Shown: positions 17,701 to 27,162, numbered from the stretch's first letter. The stretch: 64,000 nucleotides of DNA from Desulfosediminicola ganghwensis (GCF_005116675.2 NZ_CP050699.1:1697001-1761000); one strand, 5' to 3'. Program-made: numbers and translations. The notes: a model not told the origin generated them from the letters alone.

Positions 17701-19878
17701 ATGGAAAAAAATATCGGGGAAGTTATTCAAATTAACGACAGCTGGTATGTCAAGGCGGGATCTTCAAGAACGGATCTGCAGACCAGGGTACTTAAGAATG
17801 GTGAATCTTTCGCGATTTTTGATCGATTCGGCGACATCCACCGCATAGGAGTAGGAGAGAAGGGTATCTTTCATCAAGGGACCCGGTACCTGTCTGCCCT
17901 TGAAATGCTGTTGAACCGACGGCGACCTATGCTTTTGAATTCTTCCGTTTCACATGACAACACACTGCTTTCCATTGACCTTACTACCCCTGATATGTAC
18001 AGCGATGGCCAACTGTATCTGGGTAAAGGGAAATTGCATGTTTTCCGTTCGAAACTGCTTTGGAACGAGCAGTACTACGAACATATCCGTGTCATGAATT
18101 ATGATGCACAGATGTGTTCTGTTGATCTCAGCTTTTCCGTTGGTGCTGACTATGCCGATATTTTTGAGATAAGGGGAATGAAGAGAGCGGCAAAAGGGGA
18201 GATCCAGCGCCCTGTGTGGGATGAGAGTATGATTAAACTCAGCTATATCGGGCTTGACCATGTTTTCTATCAGACACGAATACAGTTTGATCCAAAGCCC
18301 CAGGGCATCAGCGCAAGTAACACATTCTATTCCTTTAACCTGCATCCCTTCGAATCAGAAAGTATATATTTGCGGATATCATGCAGCAGAGAAAACAGTA
18401 CCTTTCCTGGGTTCACTTTTTCACGGGCATATCAAGAGTGCAGGGAGAAAAGTCTGGCATCCCGTGCCGCTTTCGTGAGTGTTTATTCTTCAAATGAGCA
18501 GTGTAACGAGTGGGTCGAGAGGTCTTCTGCTGACCTTCGGCTTCTGATAACGGAAACAGGCCAGGGGCTTTACCCCTATGCAGGTGTCCCCTGGTTTTGT
18601 ACGCCTTTCGGTAGAGACGGCCTGATTACCGCTCTTCAGTGCCTTTGGGTGTATCCGGAGCTGGCCAGGGGCGTATTGCAATACCTCGCTCAAAACCAAG
18701 CCACAGACTATTCACCTGAAAACGATGCGGAGCCGGGCAAGATATTGCATGAAAGCCGAAAGGGAGAGATGGCGGCTATGGGAGAAATCCCTTTTGCCCG
18801 TTACTATGGGAGTGTTGATTCAACACCTCTGTTTTTACTTCTGGCCGTCTACTATTATGACCGAACCGGTGACAGGGACTTTATGCTGGAGCTTTGGCCT
18901 CATCTTCTTGCTGCACTGGACTGGATCAGGGACTCTGGAGATATCGATGGTGACGGGTTTGTAGAATACCAGCGAAAAAGCGAACAGGGAATTCTTCAGC
19001 AGGGGTGGAAGGATTCCAATGATTCAATTTTCCATGAGGATGGTACTGATGTAACCGGGCCCATAGCGCTTTGCGAGGTGCAGGGTTATGTCTACGAGGC
19101 AAAGTTGAAGTTATCGGGCTTAGCTGCGGTCTTAGGGCAATCAGCGTTAGCTGAAAGCCTGCTCGATGAAGCGGTGCACTTAAAAAAGAAGTTTAATGAG
19201 AGTTTTTGGCTGGAAGATCTGAAGACATATGCCATTGCACTGGATGGCGATAAGAGGCCTTGCAGGGTGCGTTCCTCAAATGCCGGTCATGCCCTGTACA
19301 ATGCGATCGCGGATGAGAAAAGTGCAGGCGCGCTGGTGGAAACCCTCTTGTCCCCGAACTCATTCAGCAACTGGGGGGTGCGAACCCTGGCTATGGGGGA
19401 AGCACGTTATAATCCGATGTCCTACCATAATGGATCTGTATGGCCCCATGACAATGCGCTTATCGCCATGGGGATGGCACGGTACGGCTTTAAAACAGAG
19501 GCATCGAAAATTTTCACAGCCATGTTCAATACCGCAATGTCCGTCGATCTGTTCCGTTTGCCGGAACTTTTTTGCGGATTTCATAGACGACATGGGCAAA
19601 ATCCGACCTTATATCCCGTAGCCTGTTCACCACAGGCGTGGGCGAGTGGGGCTGTGTTCATGTTGCTGCAGGCCACCCTCGGACTCACATTTTTTCATGA
19701 GAAACCGCAGATACGATTTACCCGTCCCTTTTTACCTGACTCTCTCGATTCAGTTCACCTGTCGAACCTGAAGGTTTGTAATGGGGAAGTGGACCTTGTG
19801 ATACGGCGAAACTATAACGAGGCCGGAATTCATGTAATACGGAAGACAGGTGACATTGAGATTGCAGTTATAATGTGA
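17701..19878 (+). CDS. Amylo-alpha-1,6-glucosidase / glycogen debranching-type enzyme
   Basis: The protein is 725 residues. The N-terminal beta-sandwich domain (about 1-260) starts FAIFDRFGDIHRIG and includes GIFHQGTRYLSALE, typical of the GDE N-terminal family. The alpha/alpha-barrel (about 270-690) has GVPWFCTPFGRDGLITALQ, EPGKILHESRKGEMA (with the likely acid/base residue) and SYHNGSVWPHDNALIAMGM. It should hydrolyse alpha-1,6 branches or related alpha-glucosides in the cytoplasm. The ribosome binding site is weak, consistent with coupling to the glycosyltransferase 23 bp upstream. Exact substrate not determined. Confidence 0.9.
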   Translation: MEKNIGEVIQINDSWYVKAGSSRTDLQTRVLKNGESFAIFDRFGDIHRIGVGEKGIFHQGTRYLSALEMLLNRRRPMLLNSSVSHDNTLLSIDLTTPDMYSDGQLYLGKGKLHVFRSKLLWNEQYYEHIRVMNYDAQMCSVDLSFSVGADYADIFEIRGMKRAAKGEIQRPVWDESMIKLSYIGLDHVFYQTRIQFDPKPQGISASNTFYSFNLHPFESESIYLRISCSRENSTFPGFTFSRAYQECREKSLASRAAFVSVYSSNEQCNEWVERSSADLRLLITETGQGLYPYAGVPWFCTPFGRDGLITALQCLWVYPELARGVLQYLAQNQATDYSPENDAEPGKILHESRKGEMAAMGEIPFARYYGSVDSTPLFLLLAVYYYDRTGDRDFMLELWPHLLAALDWIRDSGDIDGDGFVEYQRKSEQGILQQGWKDSNDSIFHEDGTDVTGPIALCEVQGYVYEAKLKLSGLAAVLGQSALAESLLDEAVHLKKKFNESFWLEDLKTYAIALDGDKRPCRVRSSNAGHALYNAIADEKSAGALVETLLSPNSFSNWGVRTLAMGEARYNPMSYHNGSVWPHDNALIAMGMARYGFKTEASKIFTAMFNTAMSVDLFRLPELFCGFHRRHGQNPTLYPVACSPQAWASGAVFMLLQATLGLTFFHEKPQIRFTRPFLPDSLDSVHLSNLKVCNGEVDLVIRRNYNEAGIHVIRKTGDIEIAVIM

Positions 19879-19885
19879 ATATTTC

Positions 19886-19921
19886 AAAGTGCCAAACCCC
19901 GCATAGCAGGCTGGTGTCTGC
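19886..19921 (+). terminator. Hairpin after the debranching enzyme gene
   Basis: The arms CCGCATAGCAG and CTGCTATTTGCGG pair around a short loop about 15 bp past the stop. There is no U-run, so termination is uncertain. Confidence 0.35.
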
Positions 19922-19964
19922 TATTTGCGGCAGGCATCAGCCGGTTATCGGCTGTGTTATGGGA

Positions 19965-20167
19965 TCTGATTACCCTTAATCTTCAGCTTGAAAAAAGGTT
20001 AGGTGATAGACCTGAGGTGCCAGGCGTGACCGATTGGCAAGCGACCAATCCCTGGAATAATTGTGAAATTGGCTTGTGGAGAAAAGCTTTTTAGCTTTAG
20101 GTTGTTACTCCTATCACCTTTCTCCTCACGCTCCTCTCCTTGAAGCTGAGCTGTAGTGGTAATCAGA
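19965..20167 (+). mobile_element. MITE copy 1, IS1595-related ends
   Basis: The element is about 203 bp. Its right end, read inward, is TCTGATTACCACTACAGCTC and its left end starts TCTGATTACCCTTAATCTTC. The IS1595 copy at 9787 starts TCTGATTACCCCTAAAGCTC, only two mismatches from the MITE right end over 23 bases. The sequence is homologous end to end to the copy at 14023. It lies between the convergent debranching-enzyme and mechanosensitive-channel genes. Possible 8-bp flanks TTATGGGA/TTACAGAG are poorly matched. Confidence 0.75.
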
Positions 20168-20181
20168 TTACAGAGACATGA

Positions 20182-21729
20182 TTATTTCCCTCTTTTGATG
20201 ATTTGCCGGATATAACGTTTTATTTCCCGAAGGCTTGAAGGCGTTGGCTCCGTACTATTCTGCAGGCGAAGGTACTCTGCTTCGTCTTGGCGCTGTTTGA
20301 CTACAACGGCAATGCGATCAGCTACATCAGGGTATTTCTGCACCAGTTCTTTCATTATGTCGAAATTAATACGTATGAGGGTAACATCGGTCTGCGCTGT
20401 CCAATGGGTCGGGATAGGTTGGTCGGTGAACATGGATACCAGGCCGTAACTTTCTCCCGGGCCCAATTCCCCTATGATTATTTTTTTGTTGTTTACGAGC
20501 CTGGTGGAGACCTCTACCACCCCGCTGATAAGAACATCAAAGGCATCTACTTCGCCCTCGTCATATTGTATGACCGATCCCGTATCGTAATGTTTCTGAT
20601 GGCTTACCACTGCTATTTTCTCTATTTCGTCATCCTCAAGGTTGGAGAAAATCGGCTGACTTTTAAGAGCCAGTTGAACAGTTGGAGGCTCTGCTACCGG
20701 AATTTCAGATTTCCTGATACGCATTTCGCTGGTTATGGTTGAGGGAGATATTCCCGCCTGCTGGAGGACATAATGTATCTCCCGGTACAGTTCCTCGCGC
20801 CCCCTGAACATGGATGGGTAGTTGGGGAATGATATCCAGCACATATACGTGTAGGGGACGGATGAGGCGTCTGTGAGTCGGACAACCGGTGCCGGATGCT
20901 TCAAGACATGTTTGCAGCGATAAAGTCCCTCAAGCAACAGTTGTTTGGCAAAACGGGGGTCAAGTTCCGCAGGAAGGTTGATAGTATACCATGGCCGGTA
21001 TCGATGAAATTCATTGCCGCAGTTGGTAAACCCCTGTTTGGCCATCTTTGAATTCGGAATCACATTTGTTGTGTTATCCCAGCCTCTAAGCCAGGTGGCC
21101 CTCCAATTGATATCAACAACCATTCCTTCAGTACCGTCATTGAGCCGAATCCAGTCTCCAATGCGAAAGGCCCCTTCCACCCCCAAGGCAATACCGGAGA
21201 ATAAATCCCCCAGTGTTTGTTGCAGGGCGAATCCCAGCAGTGCTGTTGCCAAACCGGTCGAAACCCATACACTGGTAAAGGAATATCCCTGCTGCCAGGA
21301 AAAAACTCCCAGGGTTACGAAAATTGAAGAACCGAAAATGACGCCACGCAGCAACCCTGATACCGTACTGGTCGTTTTTCCCTTGCTCATATATTTTTTC
21401 ACAACGAAGGCATGAACAACAGCAGCAAGCTGCACGCCAACGATAAGAAAAAAGATAATAGTAAAAAATAAAGACGGCCATCTATCCTGAGCGAGCCCTG
21501 CAAACTTCGTAAACAAATGGTAGAAAAACGTATGGGCAATTAAAAAAGCCAGGGGTATGCAAAAAAAGTTGATAACCGGAACGAGAACAGGAAAAGAATC
21601 TTTAACAGGTTGTATGGGTGGGAATTTGATAACTGCTAAATAGCATAGTGTCAATACCGCCAGGATGATTGTCGTAATTGGTGCATATTCATAAAAGTGT
21701 AGCAGTATGGTAGTGGTGTTTTCCAGCAT
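20182..21729 (-). CDS. MscS-family channel with C-terminal cyclic-nucleotide-binding domain
   Basis: This is a 515-residue inner-membrane protein. There are about four membrane helices (15-35, 50-75, 88-112 and 130-165), the last being the pore helix (GLATALLGFALQQTLGDLFSG). The MscS beta domain follows (FRIGDWIRLNDGTEGMVVDI, about 188-207). Residues about 350-470 form a cNMP-type domain (LKSQPIFSNLEDDEIEKIAV, GELGPGESYGLVSMF). Such channels respond to membrane tension and may be gated or tuned by a nucleotide. An AAGG site precedes the ATG. It is transcribed alone. Confidence 0.9.
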   Translation of the reverse strand: MLENTTTILLHFYEYAPITTIILAVLTLCYLAVIKFPPIQPVKDSFPVLVPVINFFCIPLAFLIAHTFFYHLFTKFAGLAQDRWPSLFFTIIFFLIVGVQLAAVVHAFVVKKYMSKGKTTSTVSGLLRGVIFGSSIFVTLGVFSWQQGYSFTSVWVSTGLATALLGFALQQTLGDLFSGIALGVEGAFRIGDWIRLNDGTEGMVVDINWRATWLRGWDNTTNVIPNSKMAKQGFTNCGNEFHRYRPWYTINLPAELDPRFAKQLLLEGLYRCKHVLKHPAPVVRLTDASSVPYTYMCWISFPNYPSMFRGREELYREIHYVLQQAGISPSTITSEMRIRKSEIPVAEPPTVQLALKSQPIFSNLEDDEIEKIAVVSHQKHYDTGSVIQYDEGEVDAFDVLISGVVEVSTRLVNNKKIIIGELGPGESYGLVSMFTDQPIPTHWTAQTDVTLIRINFDIMKELVQKYPDVADRIAVVVKQRQDEAEYLRLQNSTEPTPSSLREIKRYIRQIIKRGK

Positions 21730-21899
21730 AGGATTAACCTTCTTTTCCCTGGAGTAAATGTGATAGGCAGAACAAAATGTAGGGTCGGATGGTGGATTTG
21801 AATAGAGCTAAAAGTGATGTAAACACCTCAGGGAACCATTTCTTCACCGCGTATTGCCTGAATAACTGTATCGTTCGGCTGCGGTTGGTAAAGCTTTTT

Positions 21900-23282
21900 T
21901 CAAGCAGCGCTGTTTATTGCATTTTGCCACAGACAGAATGAATCTACATTCTTTAAGGTGTGATCCGCAAGCCTGGGGTTGCCTTTTTCAGCAATCTCAC
22001 GGATACCGGCAAGCGCATTGTCGTCAGCGGGAAAGTACAGAGGAAGAACTCCTGTGTTTTGGGGTCGTGCTTCAAAGAGCTTCCTGGAATAGCGTTCACG
22101 CTCACAGTCTTCCAGGAATTTTTCCTTACTGAAAAAGTTCAGGCTGCCTAGAGCACCCATGGCGTGTCGTACGATATGCACCCCATATTTGCGTAACGAA
22201 TTGCGGCTCATTTCAGACTCGAAAATAGCCAGGGAAGACACTTCCGTCAAGCTGGTGCTGCCTCCGGTCTGGGCTGAGGGGTACCCGGTAATCCAGAGGT
22301 TGAGCCGTGCCAGAGCCGCATTGATGAGAGGCTGACAGGGAGAGCTGTAAGAAAGATTGCCACCTGTCTCCGTCACACTGGGGAGGCCTCCGTGAATGCA
22401 CAAGACACCCGGGTTAACAGTCTGGGCGATAATCATCATAAAGAGCACCTGGGCATGAATCTGCGTCAGCAACGACTCCGGACTGCAGGCGCCGGATACG
22501 CCGGCAATAGTCTGGTCTATCAGCAGCAGGTTGTTGCCGGAGCGGGCACTGCGCAAAAATGGGTCCACCATGCTATTCATGGGCGCCAGGGAGGAAAGCA
22601 GGCTAGTGCCGTCGATCCAGTGTTCCTTGCCCGATAAAAATTGCACCTCGTCAGCGTTCATCGTGTTGGTGGTGATCATTTTCAGCCCTTGATAGTCTCG
22701 CTCCATCAACCGGGCTACCTCAAAAAGGGATATGCTCTTGTCGCAGGCAACCGGCAGGCTGAAAATGTTCACAATATCCTGCTGTTCAGCCACCAGGCGG
22801 GTGATCTGGTCGTACTCTTTGCGAGTGGCCGGGCGGAGTTCTTCGTCGGTGCTCCGTTTGAGAAAGGGTGATGTCGAACCTGTGCCAAAAGAGTTTCGAC
22901 CAGGGTCTCCGGGCATTTCTCGGGGGACCAGCTCCAGGCAACGGTCGATGTAACTCCGTTTTATGGGGATAAACAGCGCTGTTTCATTTTCGAAATCAAT
23001 GGCATCCGCTTCCAGGAGAATATCCATAAGAGTCTGGTTCCCTGAAATATTCATGCCGATTTCCGTCAAGACCTGTTTGGCGTTTTCGTCGATACGCTGA
23101 TAGATCCTCTTCTCGGCTATCAGGTCGTCAATATCCTCCAGCCGTAATCGGGCTGATTCGAGAATTGTTTCATCGGTGACATGCTGCAGCATCTCCTGAT
23201 AGAGGGCTTTTGCTTTGCTGAAATGAGTTTCCTGTTCCAGGACAATCCCTTTCGCCAGGATAGATTCCCCGTGTGGGCCCAT
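21900..23282 (-). CDS. MttB-superfamily protein, non-pyrrolysine
   Basis: The protein is about 460 residues from the ATG at 23282, which has a GAGGAG site; the frame itself reaches 23315. The core matches the trimethylamine/glycine-betaine methyltransferase superfamily (VGMNIS-type entry IGMNISGNQTLMDILLEA, PATRKEYDQITRLV, TVNPGVLCIHGGLPSV, SAQTGGSTSLTEVSSLA). There is no internal amber codon, so it belongs to the group that lacks pyrrolysine, like MtgB. A helical leader of about 40 residues precedes the family start. No corrinoid protein or reactivase gene is nearby. The substrate is unknown: a quaternary amine is the family norm. Confidence 0.8.
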   Translation of the reverse strand: MGPHGESILAKGIVLEQETHFSKAKALYQEMLQHVTDETILESARLRLEDIDDLIAEKRIYQRIDENAKQVLTEIGMNISGNQTLMDILLEADAIDFENETALFIPIKRSYIDRCLELVPREMPGDPGRNSFGTGSTSPFLKRSTDEELRPATRKEYDQITRLVAEQQDIVNIFSLPVACDKSISLFEVARLMERDYQGLKMITTNTMNADEVQFLSGKEHWIDGTSLLSSLAPMNSMVDPFLRSARSGNNLLLIDQTIAGVSGACSPESLLTQIHAQVLFMMIIAQTVNPGVLCIHGGLPSVTETGGNLSYSSPCQPLINAALARLNLWITGYPSAQTGGSTSLTEVSSLAIFESEMSRNSLRKYGVHIVRHAMGALGSLNFFSKEKFLEDCERERYSRKLFEARPQNTGVLPLYFPADDNALAGIREIAEKGNPRLADHTLKNVDSFCLWQNAINSAA

Positions 23283-23459
23283 GGTAATGCTCCTCAAGCC
23301 GAGGTGATGGTGCACCGGCTAGAGAGCTGGTCAGCGCTGGTCTGTTGCTGTAGTGCACTGAGAGAAGTTCTCCGCAATTGAAACGTTATTCGACTCATAC
23401 CAGAATATACCCTCTGATGTCTGAGGGGAAATCAGGCTGGGTAGATAATCTGTACGCAA

Positions 23460-24416
23460 CTATATCTGTTTTTCATACTGTAGGGGCAGCAGGCGAAGCA
23501 GCAGTGTGCCGAAGCGCATGATGGCCCATAAAAAAATGAGTGGCAGGAGTATGGTGTTCAAGACAAAAACCACGATAAGATCGACAATCTGGTCTATCAA
23601 TTCCAGCGACATCTTCTTGAGCAGTTCGATCTTGTTTTTGGCTTCCAGCATGCGCTGCCCCTGACTCATGGTCTGGTTGACCAGCTCTTTGGTTTTGCTC
23701 CAGATTCCCTTTTCATCCTGCGGGCTTTCCCCTTCAGTCTCTTCTTGCTGCCCGCCCTCAGTGGGACCGAGCAGGTTATCGAGTTGCTGTGACTCAAGGT
23801 CGGCCACGGTACGGCCCAGCACTTCAACCGAGAGATCATGCTTTTCCTGCAAAAAGGTAACATAGACCTGTTCGTTGATATAGGCCATGGCTGGCACAGC
23901 GAAACGCAGCACCACTGCGGTGACCACCAGCACCACACCACTTCTGGTAAGCTGTGGCCTGTATTTCAATGGCAACCAGAGGCCCAGGAGCAGCACGATC
24001 AAAGCCAGTGCCAGAATGATCTGGACAGAGACAAAAGGTGTAATTTCAATAAGGAACTTCTGGGACCCAAGAGAGGTGAGGCTGACCAGCATCACCCAGG
24101 AGAAACGTTCAATGAGGTCGTTGATCGGGTCCAGGGCGGCGCCGAGGGCGAGTGAGACACCAACTCCGCCCGGTTCGAGCTGGAGCGTGCTCTCCTGAAA
24201 AACTGAGATCACCCCGTTAAAAGTGCGGGCCATGGCAAAGGAGGCGGCGGCACGCAGCAGGGCCTGATCCACATAATCGGTGGCAACACTGTCTACAGTC
24301 GTGAAGGCTCTGTTTTCAAAGAGGTAGCTGCGGGGCATCTCAAAGCAGGAACCTATCAAAACAAGCACCAGTAAGGCGGTCATCACAACTTTTCGATGCT
24401 TCGAAAGCGAGGCCAT
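23460..24416 (-). CDS. Membrane protein of unknown function
   Basis: This is a 318-residue protein. Helices lie at about 10-27, 115-150, 160-185 and 270-305, with a soluble, acidic segment between the last two (about 190-265, Gln/Glu-rich and partly coiled coil). The first helix resembles an uncleaved signal. I recognise no family. It follows the MttB-like gene's direction but sits upstream of it, 144 bp apart, so linkage is possible but not shown. Confidence 0.75.
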   Translation of the reverse strand: MASLSKHRKVVMTALLVLVLIGSCFEMPRSYLFENRAFTTVDSVATDYVDQALLRAAASFAMARTFNGVISVFQESTLQLEPGGVGVSLALGAALDPINDLIERFSWVMLVSLTSLGSQKFLIEITPFVSVQIILALALIVLLLGLWLPLKYRPQLTRSGVVLVVTAVVLRFAVPAMAYINEQVYVTFLQEKHDLSVEVLGRTVADLESQQLDNLLGPTEGGQQEETEGESPQDEKGIWSKTKELVNQTMSQGQRMLEAKNKIELLKKMSLELIDQIVDLIVVFVLNTILLPLIFLWAIMRFGTLLLRLLPLQYEKQI

Positions 24417-24598
24417 GGAACACTCCTTGATGGGGTATTGTAGCTGTTTTTATCGCATATGGCTAAATCTGCATTAGTATATCGAATTATGAAAGAATGT
24501 ACAGTGCTTGCACCTTTTGAATAAGTACAGATACAGCCCCGGTTACAGTTCAGGATTGGTACATAGGTCGTCAAAACTCACAATAACAGGAGGCGGAT

Positions 24599-25120
24599 AT
24601 GGAGCTTAGCACAAAGAAGGTGGCGATATTGATTGAGGATATGTTCAATATCTACGAGTTCTGGTACCCGTATTACCGGCTGAAAGAGGCGGGAGTTGAG
24701 GTTGTTGTGGTTGGTTCCGGCAGAAAGAAGAGCTTTACCGGTAAGCCTGCCACGGAGATAAAAGCTGATGTGGCGGCGGTCGATGTCTCGGCTGATGAGT
24801 TTGACGGAGTGGTCATCCCGGGTGGTTATGCACCGGACATGATGCGGCGTTATCCTGCCATGGTGAAGCTGGTGGCAGATGCGGTCAATGCAGACAAGAT
24901 GGTGGCCTCTATCTGTCATGCGGGCTGGATGCTCTGTTCGGCGAAGGTCCTGCAGGGCAGAAAGGTCACCTCGTATTTCGCCATTAAAGACGATATGATC
25001 CACGCCGGCGCCGATTGGGTGGATGAGGCGGTAGTTATTGATGGCAAACTGGTCACCAGCAGAACGCCGGATGACCTGCCGGTTTTTCTGCCGGCCATAC
25101 TGGAGGTTCTGGGCCGATAA
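24599..25120 (+). CDS. DJ-1/PfpI-family protein
   Basis: This is a 173-residue cytoplasmic protein of the class I glutamine amidotransferase-like superfamily. The nucleophilic elbow is ASICHAGWML (Cys near residue 102), with the acidic partner in IEDMFNIYEF. DGVVIPGGYAPDMMRRY precedes it. Members act as glyoxalase-like, chaperone or peptidase-like stress proteins; this sequence is closest in pattern to PfpI/YhbO. A strong AGGAGG site (24589-24594) precedes the ATG. It is divergent from the membrane protein upstream and convergent with the ureide operon. Confidence 0.9.
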   Translation: MELSTKKVAILIEDMFNIYEFWYPYYRLKEAGVEVVVVGSGRKKSFTGKPATEIKADVAAVDVSADEFDGVVIPGGYAPDMMRRYPAMVKLVADAVNADKMVASICHAGWMLCSAKVLQGRKVTSYFAIKDDMIHAGADWVDEAVVIDGKLVTSRTPDDLPVFLPAILEVLGR

Positions 25121-25238
25121 CTTCTGGAGTTTTAGATTCTTTCTGTTGGTGTGAGCTGGGAGTGGGCCGACTTATCTTTTCCGAACACGCCGGCTGTCAG
25201 TATTCTGTCAGCCGGCGTGGTGCATGAAAAGGCCCGTA

Positions 25239-26018
25239 TCAGAGGCTTTCGTCTCTGTTGCAATCTTTGGAATAGATGTATTCCATGCGATCAAGGCCGG
25301 TGCCGTAGCAGGCCTGTTTGCAAAACGGGGCAAACCAGATGAAGTCTTCTGCCTGGACGGGTATCCAGGTCTCATCGAGAAGATAGAGGCCCTGGCCGGT
25401 GTAGATATAGGCCCCGTGTTCCTGTACGTGGGTTTCTACGAAAGGATGGCATCCGCCGGGCAAAAATGCCAGGGTGTGGAAGTTCATATCGAAGCTTTCA
25501 CCGGTCGGCAGCAGATCGCGCACCAGGACGTTTTCCATATCGTCATAATTGCTTTCATTGATCCTGTGGATGTTGCCTGTCACCGTCCAGGGGAGTTTCA
25601 CTTCCGGGTCCGGATGGGGGGTGAAGCGCTGCTTGTAGAGCAGAATACGAACCTCGCCGTCACCTTTTGACTTAAAGTGAATCCCTGCTCCCGGAGGGGA
25701 GTAAATGTATCCGCCTGCGGTGAGGGTCTCGGTGGTGTCGCCCGATTTTACTTCAAGGCCGCCCATGCCATCGAGCACGAAGAGCAGGGTCTCGAGGCCT
25801 TCTTCAGCCCCGTAGGCCATGGTCGTCTCGCCTGTGGTGCTGACCGTGCCGATCATCTGTACGAAGCTTGCGCCAAGTTTTGGCGAAGCGAGTATGGTCA
25901 TCTGGCAGTCCCTGATTCCGGGAATGACGTTGATTACTCGGCCTTCGGGGCTAATGACAGCGTACTTGCCCGGCTCCAGAACCGATCTGTTTTTTAGTAA
26001 TCCCTTAGGGTATCCCAT
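25239..26018 (-). CDS. allE: (S)-ureidoglycine aminohydrolase
   Basis: It removes ammonia from (S)-ureidoglycine to give (S)-ureidoglycolate in allantoin breakdown. It is a 259-residue bicupin, the usual length. The manganese site is intact: ETHVQEH gives Glu195, His197 and His201, and CKQACYG gives Gln235, as in plant and E. coli enzymes. The N-terminal cupin starts near residue 40 (TILASPKLGASFVQM). A GGAG site precedes the ATG. The gene is last in the ureide operon, 16 bp after the reductoisomerase-like gene, so the two are made together. Confidence 0.92.
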   Translation of the reverse strand: MGYPKGLLKNRSVLEPGKYAVISPEGRVINVIPGIRDCQMTILASPKLGASFVQMIGTVSTTGETTMAYGAEEGLETLLFVLDGMGGLEVKSGDTTETLTAGGYIYSPPGAGIHFKSKGDGEVRILLYKQRFTPHPDPEVKLPWTVTGNIHRINESNYDDMENVLVRDLLPTGESFDMNFHTLAFLPGGCHPFVETHVQEHGAYIYTGQGLYLLDETWIPVQAEDFIWFAPFCKQACYGTGLDRMEYIYSKDCNRDESL

Positions 26019-26034
26019 TTATTTTCTCCAAAAA

Positions 26035-27030
26035 TCACTTACCGAATTTCTCGCGCCATATTTCGCCTGTCTGCTCCATGTCTGATTCTGCACAGGTGCG
26101 GCGCATTCTGTGCAGTGTCGGCATGCCGAGGGAGAATTCCTGCAGCCAGTTTCTGGCGAAAATACCATTTTCGGTTTCCTCGAAGATTTTCTCCATCTCT
26201 TCTTCATTAATAACCCGGGGGCCACTGTGACGCACGGCAAATTCACAGGTTCTGCTGGCGCGTGAGGTGAGGTAGGGCTCGATGCCTACCTCGTCGATAT
26301 CATCGATGATAGAGCGAATGGAGCGGATGGCTTTGGCATAGGCAAAGGAGCGCGGGTAACCGTTCTTGACCATGATATTGTACATGGTGCGCATCAGGTG
26401 GATGGTGCCGCCGTAGAGTACCTGCTCTTCATAGTTGTCGCCTTCCGTTTCATTCTGGAAGGTCATAACCACTACTCCGACCCTGGTGGAGCCAACCGCC
26501 TTGGCGATGGCAAGGGCGGTTTCCTGGGCCTGGCCGCTGATGTTCTGGTCGACAGCGACACAGCCCCAGATGCCTGAGCCGTCTTTGTACTTCTGGCGGG
26601 TGACCGGGCCAGGACCATTTGGGACAAAGAGTACTACGTCCACATCCTTGGGTGGCTTGATTGTGCCGTAAAGTACCGCAAAACCGTGGGCGAAACTGAG
26701 GGTCTGGCCAGGGCGAAGGTGGGCGTGAATGGATTCGTAATAGACTGATGGCTGGGCCGGGTCTTGTAGCAGGATGTGTACCACGTCGGCTTTTTGAACT
26801 GCCTCTTCGATGGAGTAGACTTCAAAGCCATCGGCTTCAGCTTTGTCCCAGCTTGAATGGCGATGGCGATCTCCAGCACCGACGATTACCTTGATACCGC
26901 TTTCACGCATATTCATGCTCTGGGCGCGCCCCTGACTGCCGTAGCCGATAACGGCCACAACCTTGTCGGTAAGCAGTTCAAGGTTCACATCTTCATCACG
27001 ATATATTTTTTCAAAATTTGTAGCGTTCAT
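26035..27030 (-). CDS. Divergent ketol-acid reductoisomerase-like protein in a ureide operon
   Basis: The protein is 331 residues, class I IlvC size. A Rossmann domain opens VVAVIGYGSQGRAQ (GYGSQG at 29-34). SFAHGF keeps the active-site His115, and D198 and E202 in EGDNYEEQ keep two metal ligands. But the catalytic Lys of the P-K-x-P-G motif is Asn138 (VPNGPG). The two C-terminal metal-binding Glu (family AYFECLHE) are Lys233 and Ser237 (AYAKAIRS). It lies between allC and allE, and no isoleucine/valine genes are near. It is unlikely to be a working acetohydroxyacid isomeroreductase. Oxidation or reduction of a ureide intermediate such as ureidoglycolate is an inference. A GAGGT site precedes the ATG. 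Confidence 0.88.
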   Translation of the reverse strand: MNATNFEKIYRDEDVNLELLTDKVVAVIGYGSQGRAQSMNMRESGIKVIVGAGDRHRHSSWDKAEADGFEVYSIEEAVQKADVVHILLQDPAQPSVYYESIHAHLRPGQTLSFAHGFAVLYGTIKPPKDVDVVLFVPNGPGPVTRQKYKDGSGIWGCVAVDQNISGQAQETALAIAKAVGSTRVGVVVMTFQNETEGDNYEEQVLYGGTIHLMRTMYNIMVKNGYPRSFAYAKAIRSIRSIIDDIDEVGIEPYLTSRASRTCEFAVRHSGPRVINEEEMEKIFEETENGIFARNWLQEFSLGMPTLHRMRRTCAESDMEQTGEIWREKFGK

Positions 27031-27162
27031 ATCAACCTCATTTTTTATGCTTTTTGTGCTGTTGTGTTGATGGAGTCAACCTGCATCCATGTTGCTCCAG
27101 TATGGATGCCGGTGAGTGTAGTCGTGGAACAGGTTCCACAGGTTCTCGTGCTCATTGGTGTT

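Noticed and set aside
21900-23282. Pyrrolysine in the MttB-like protein
   Set aside because: No in-frame amber codon exists in the gene; it is a non-Pyl homologue.
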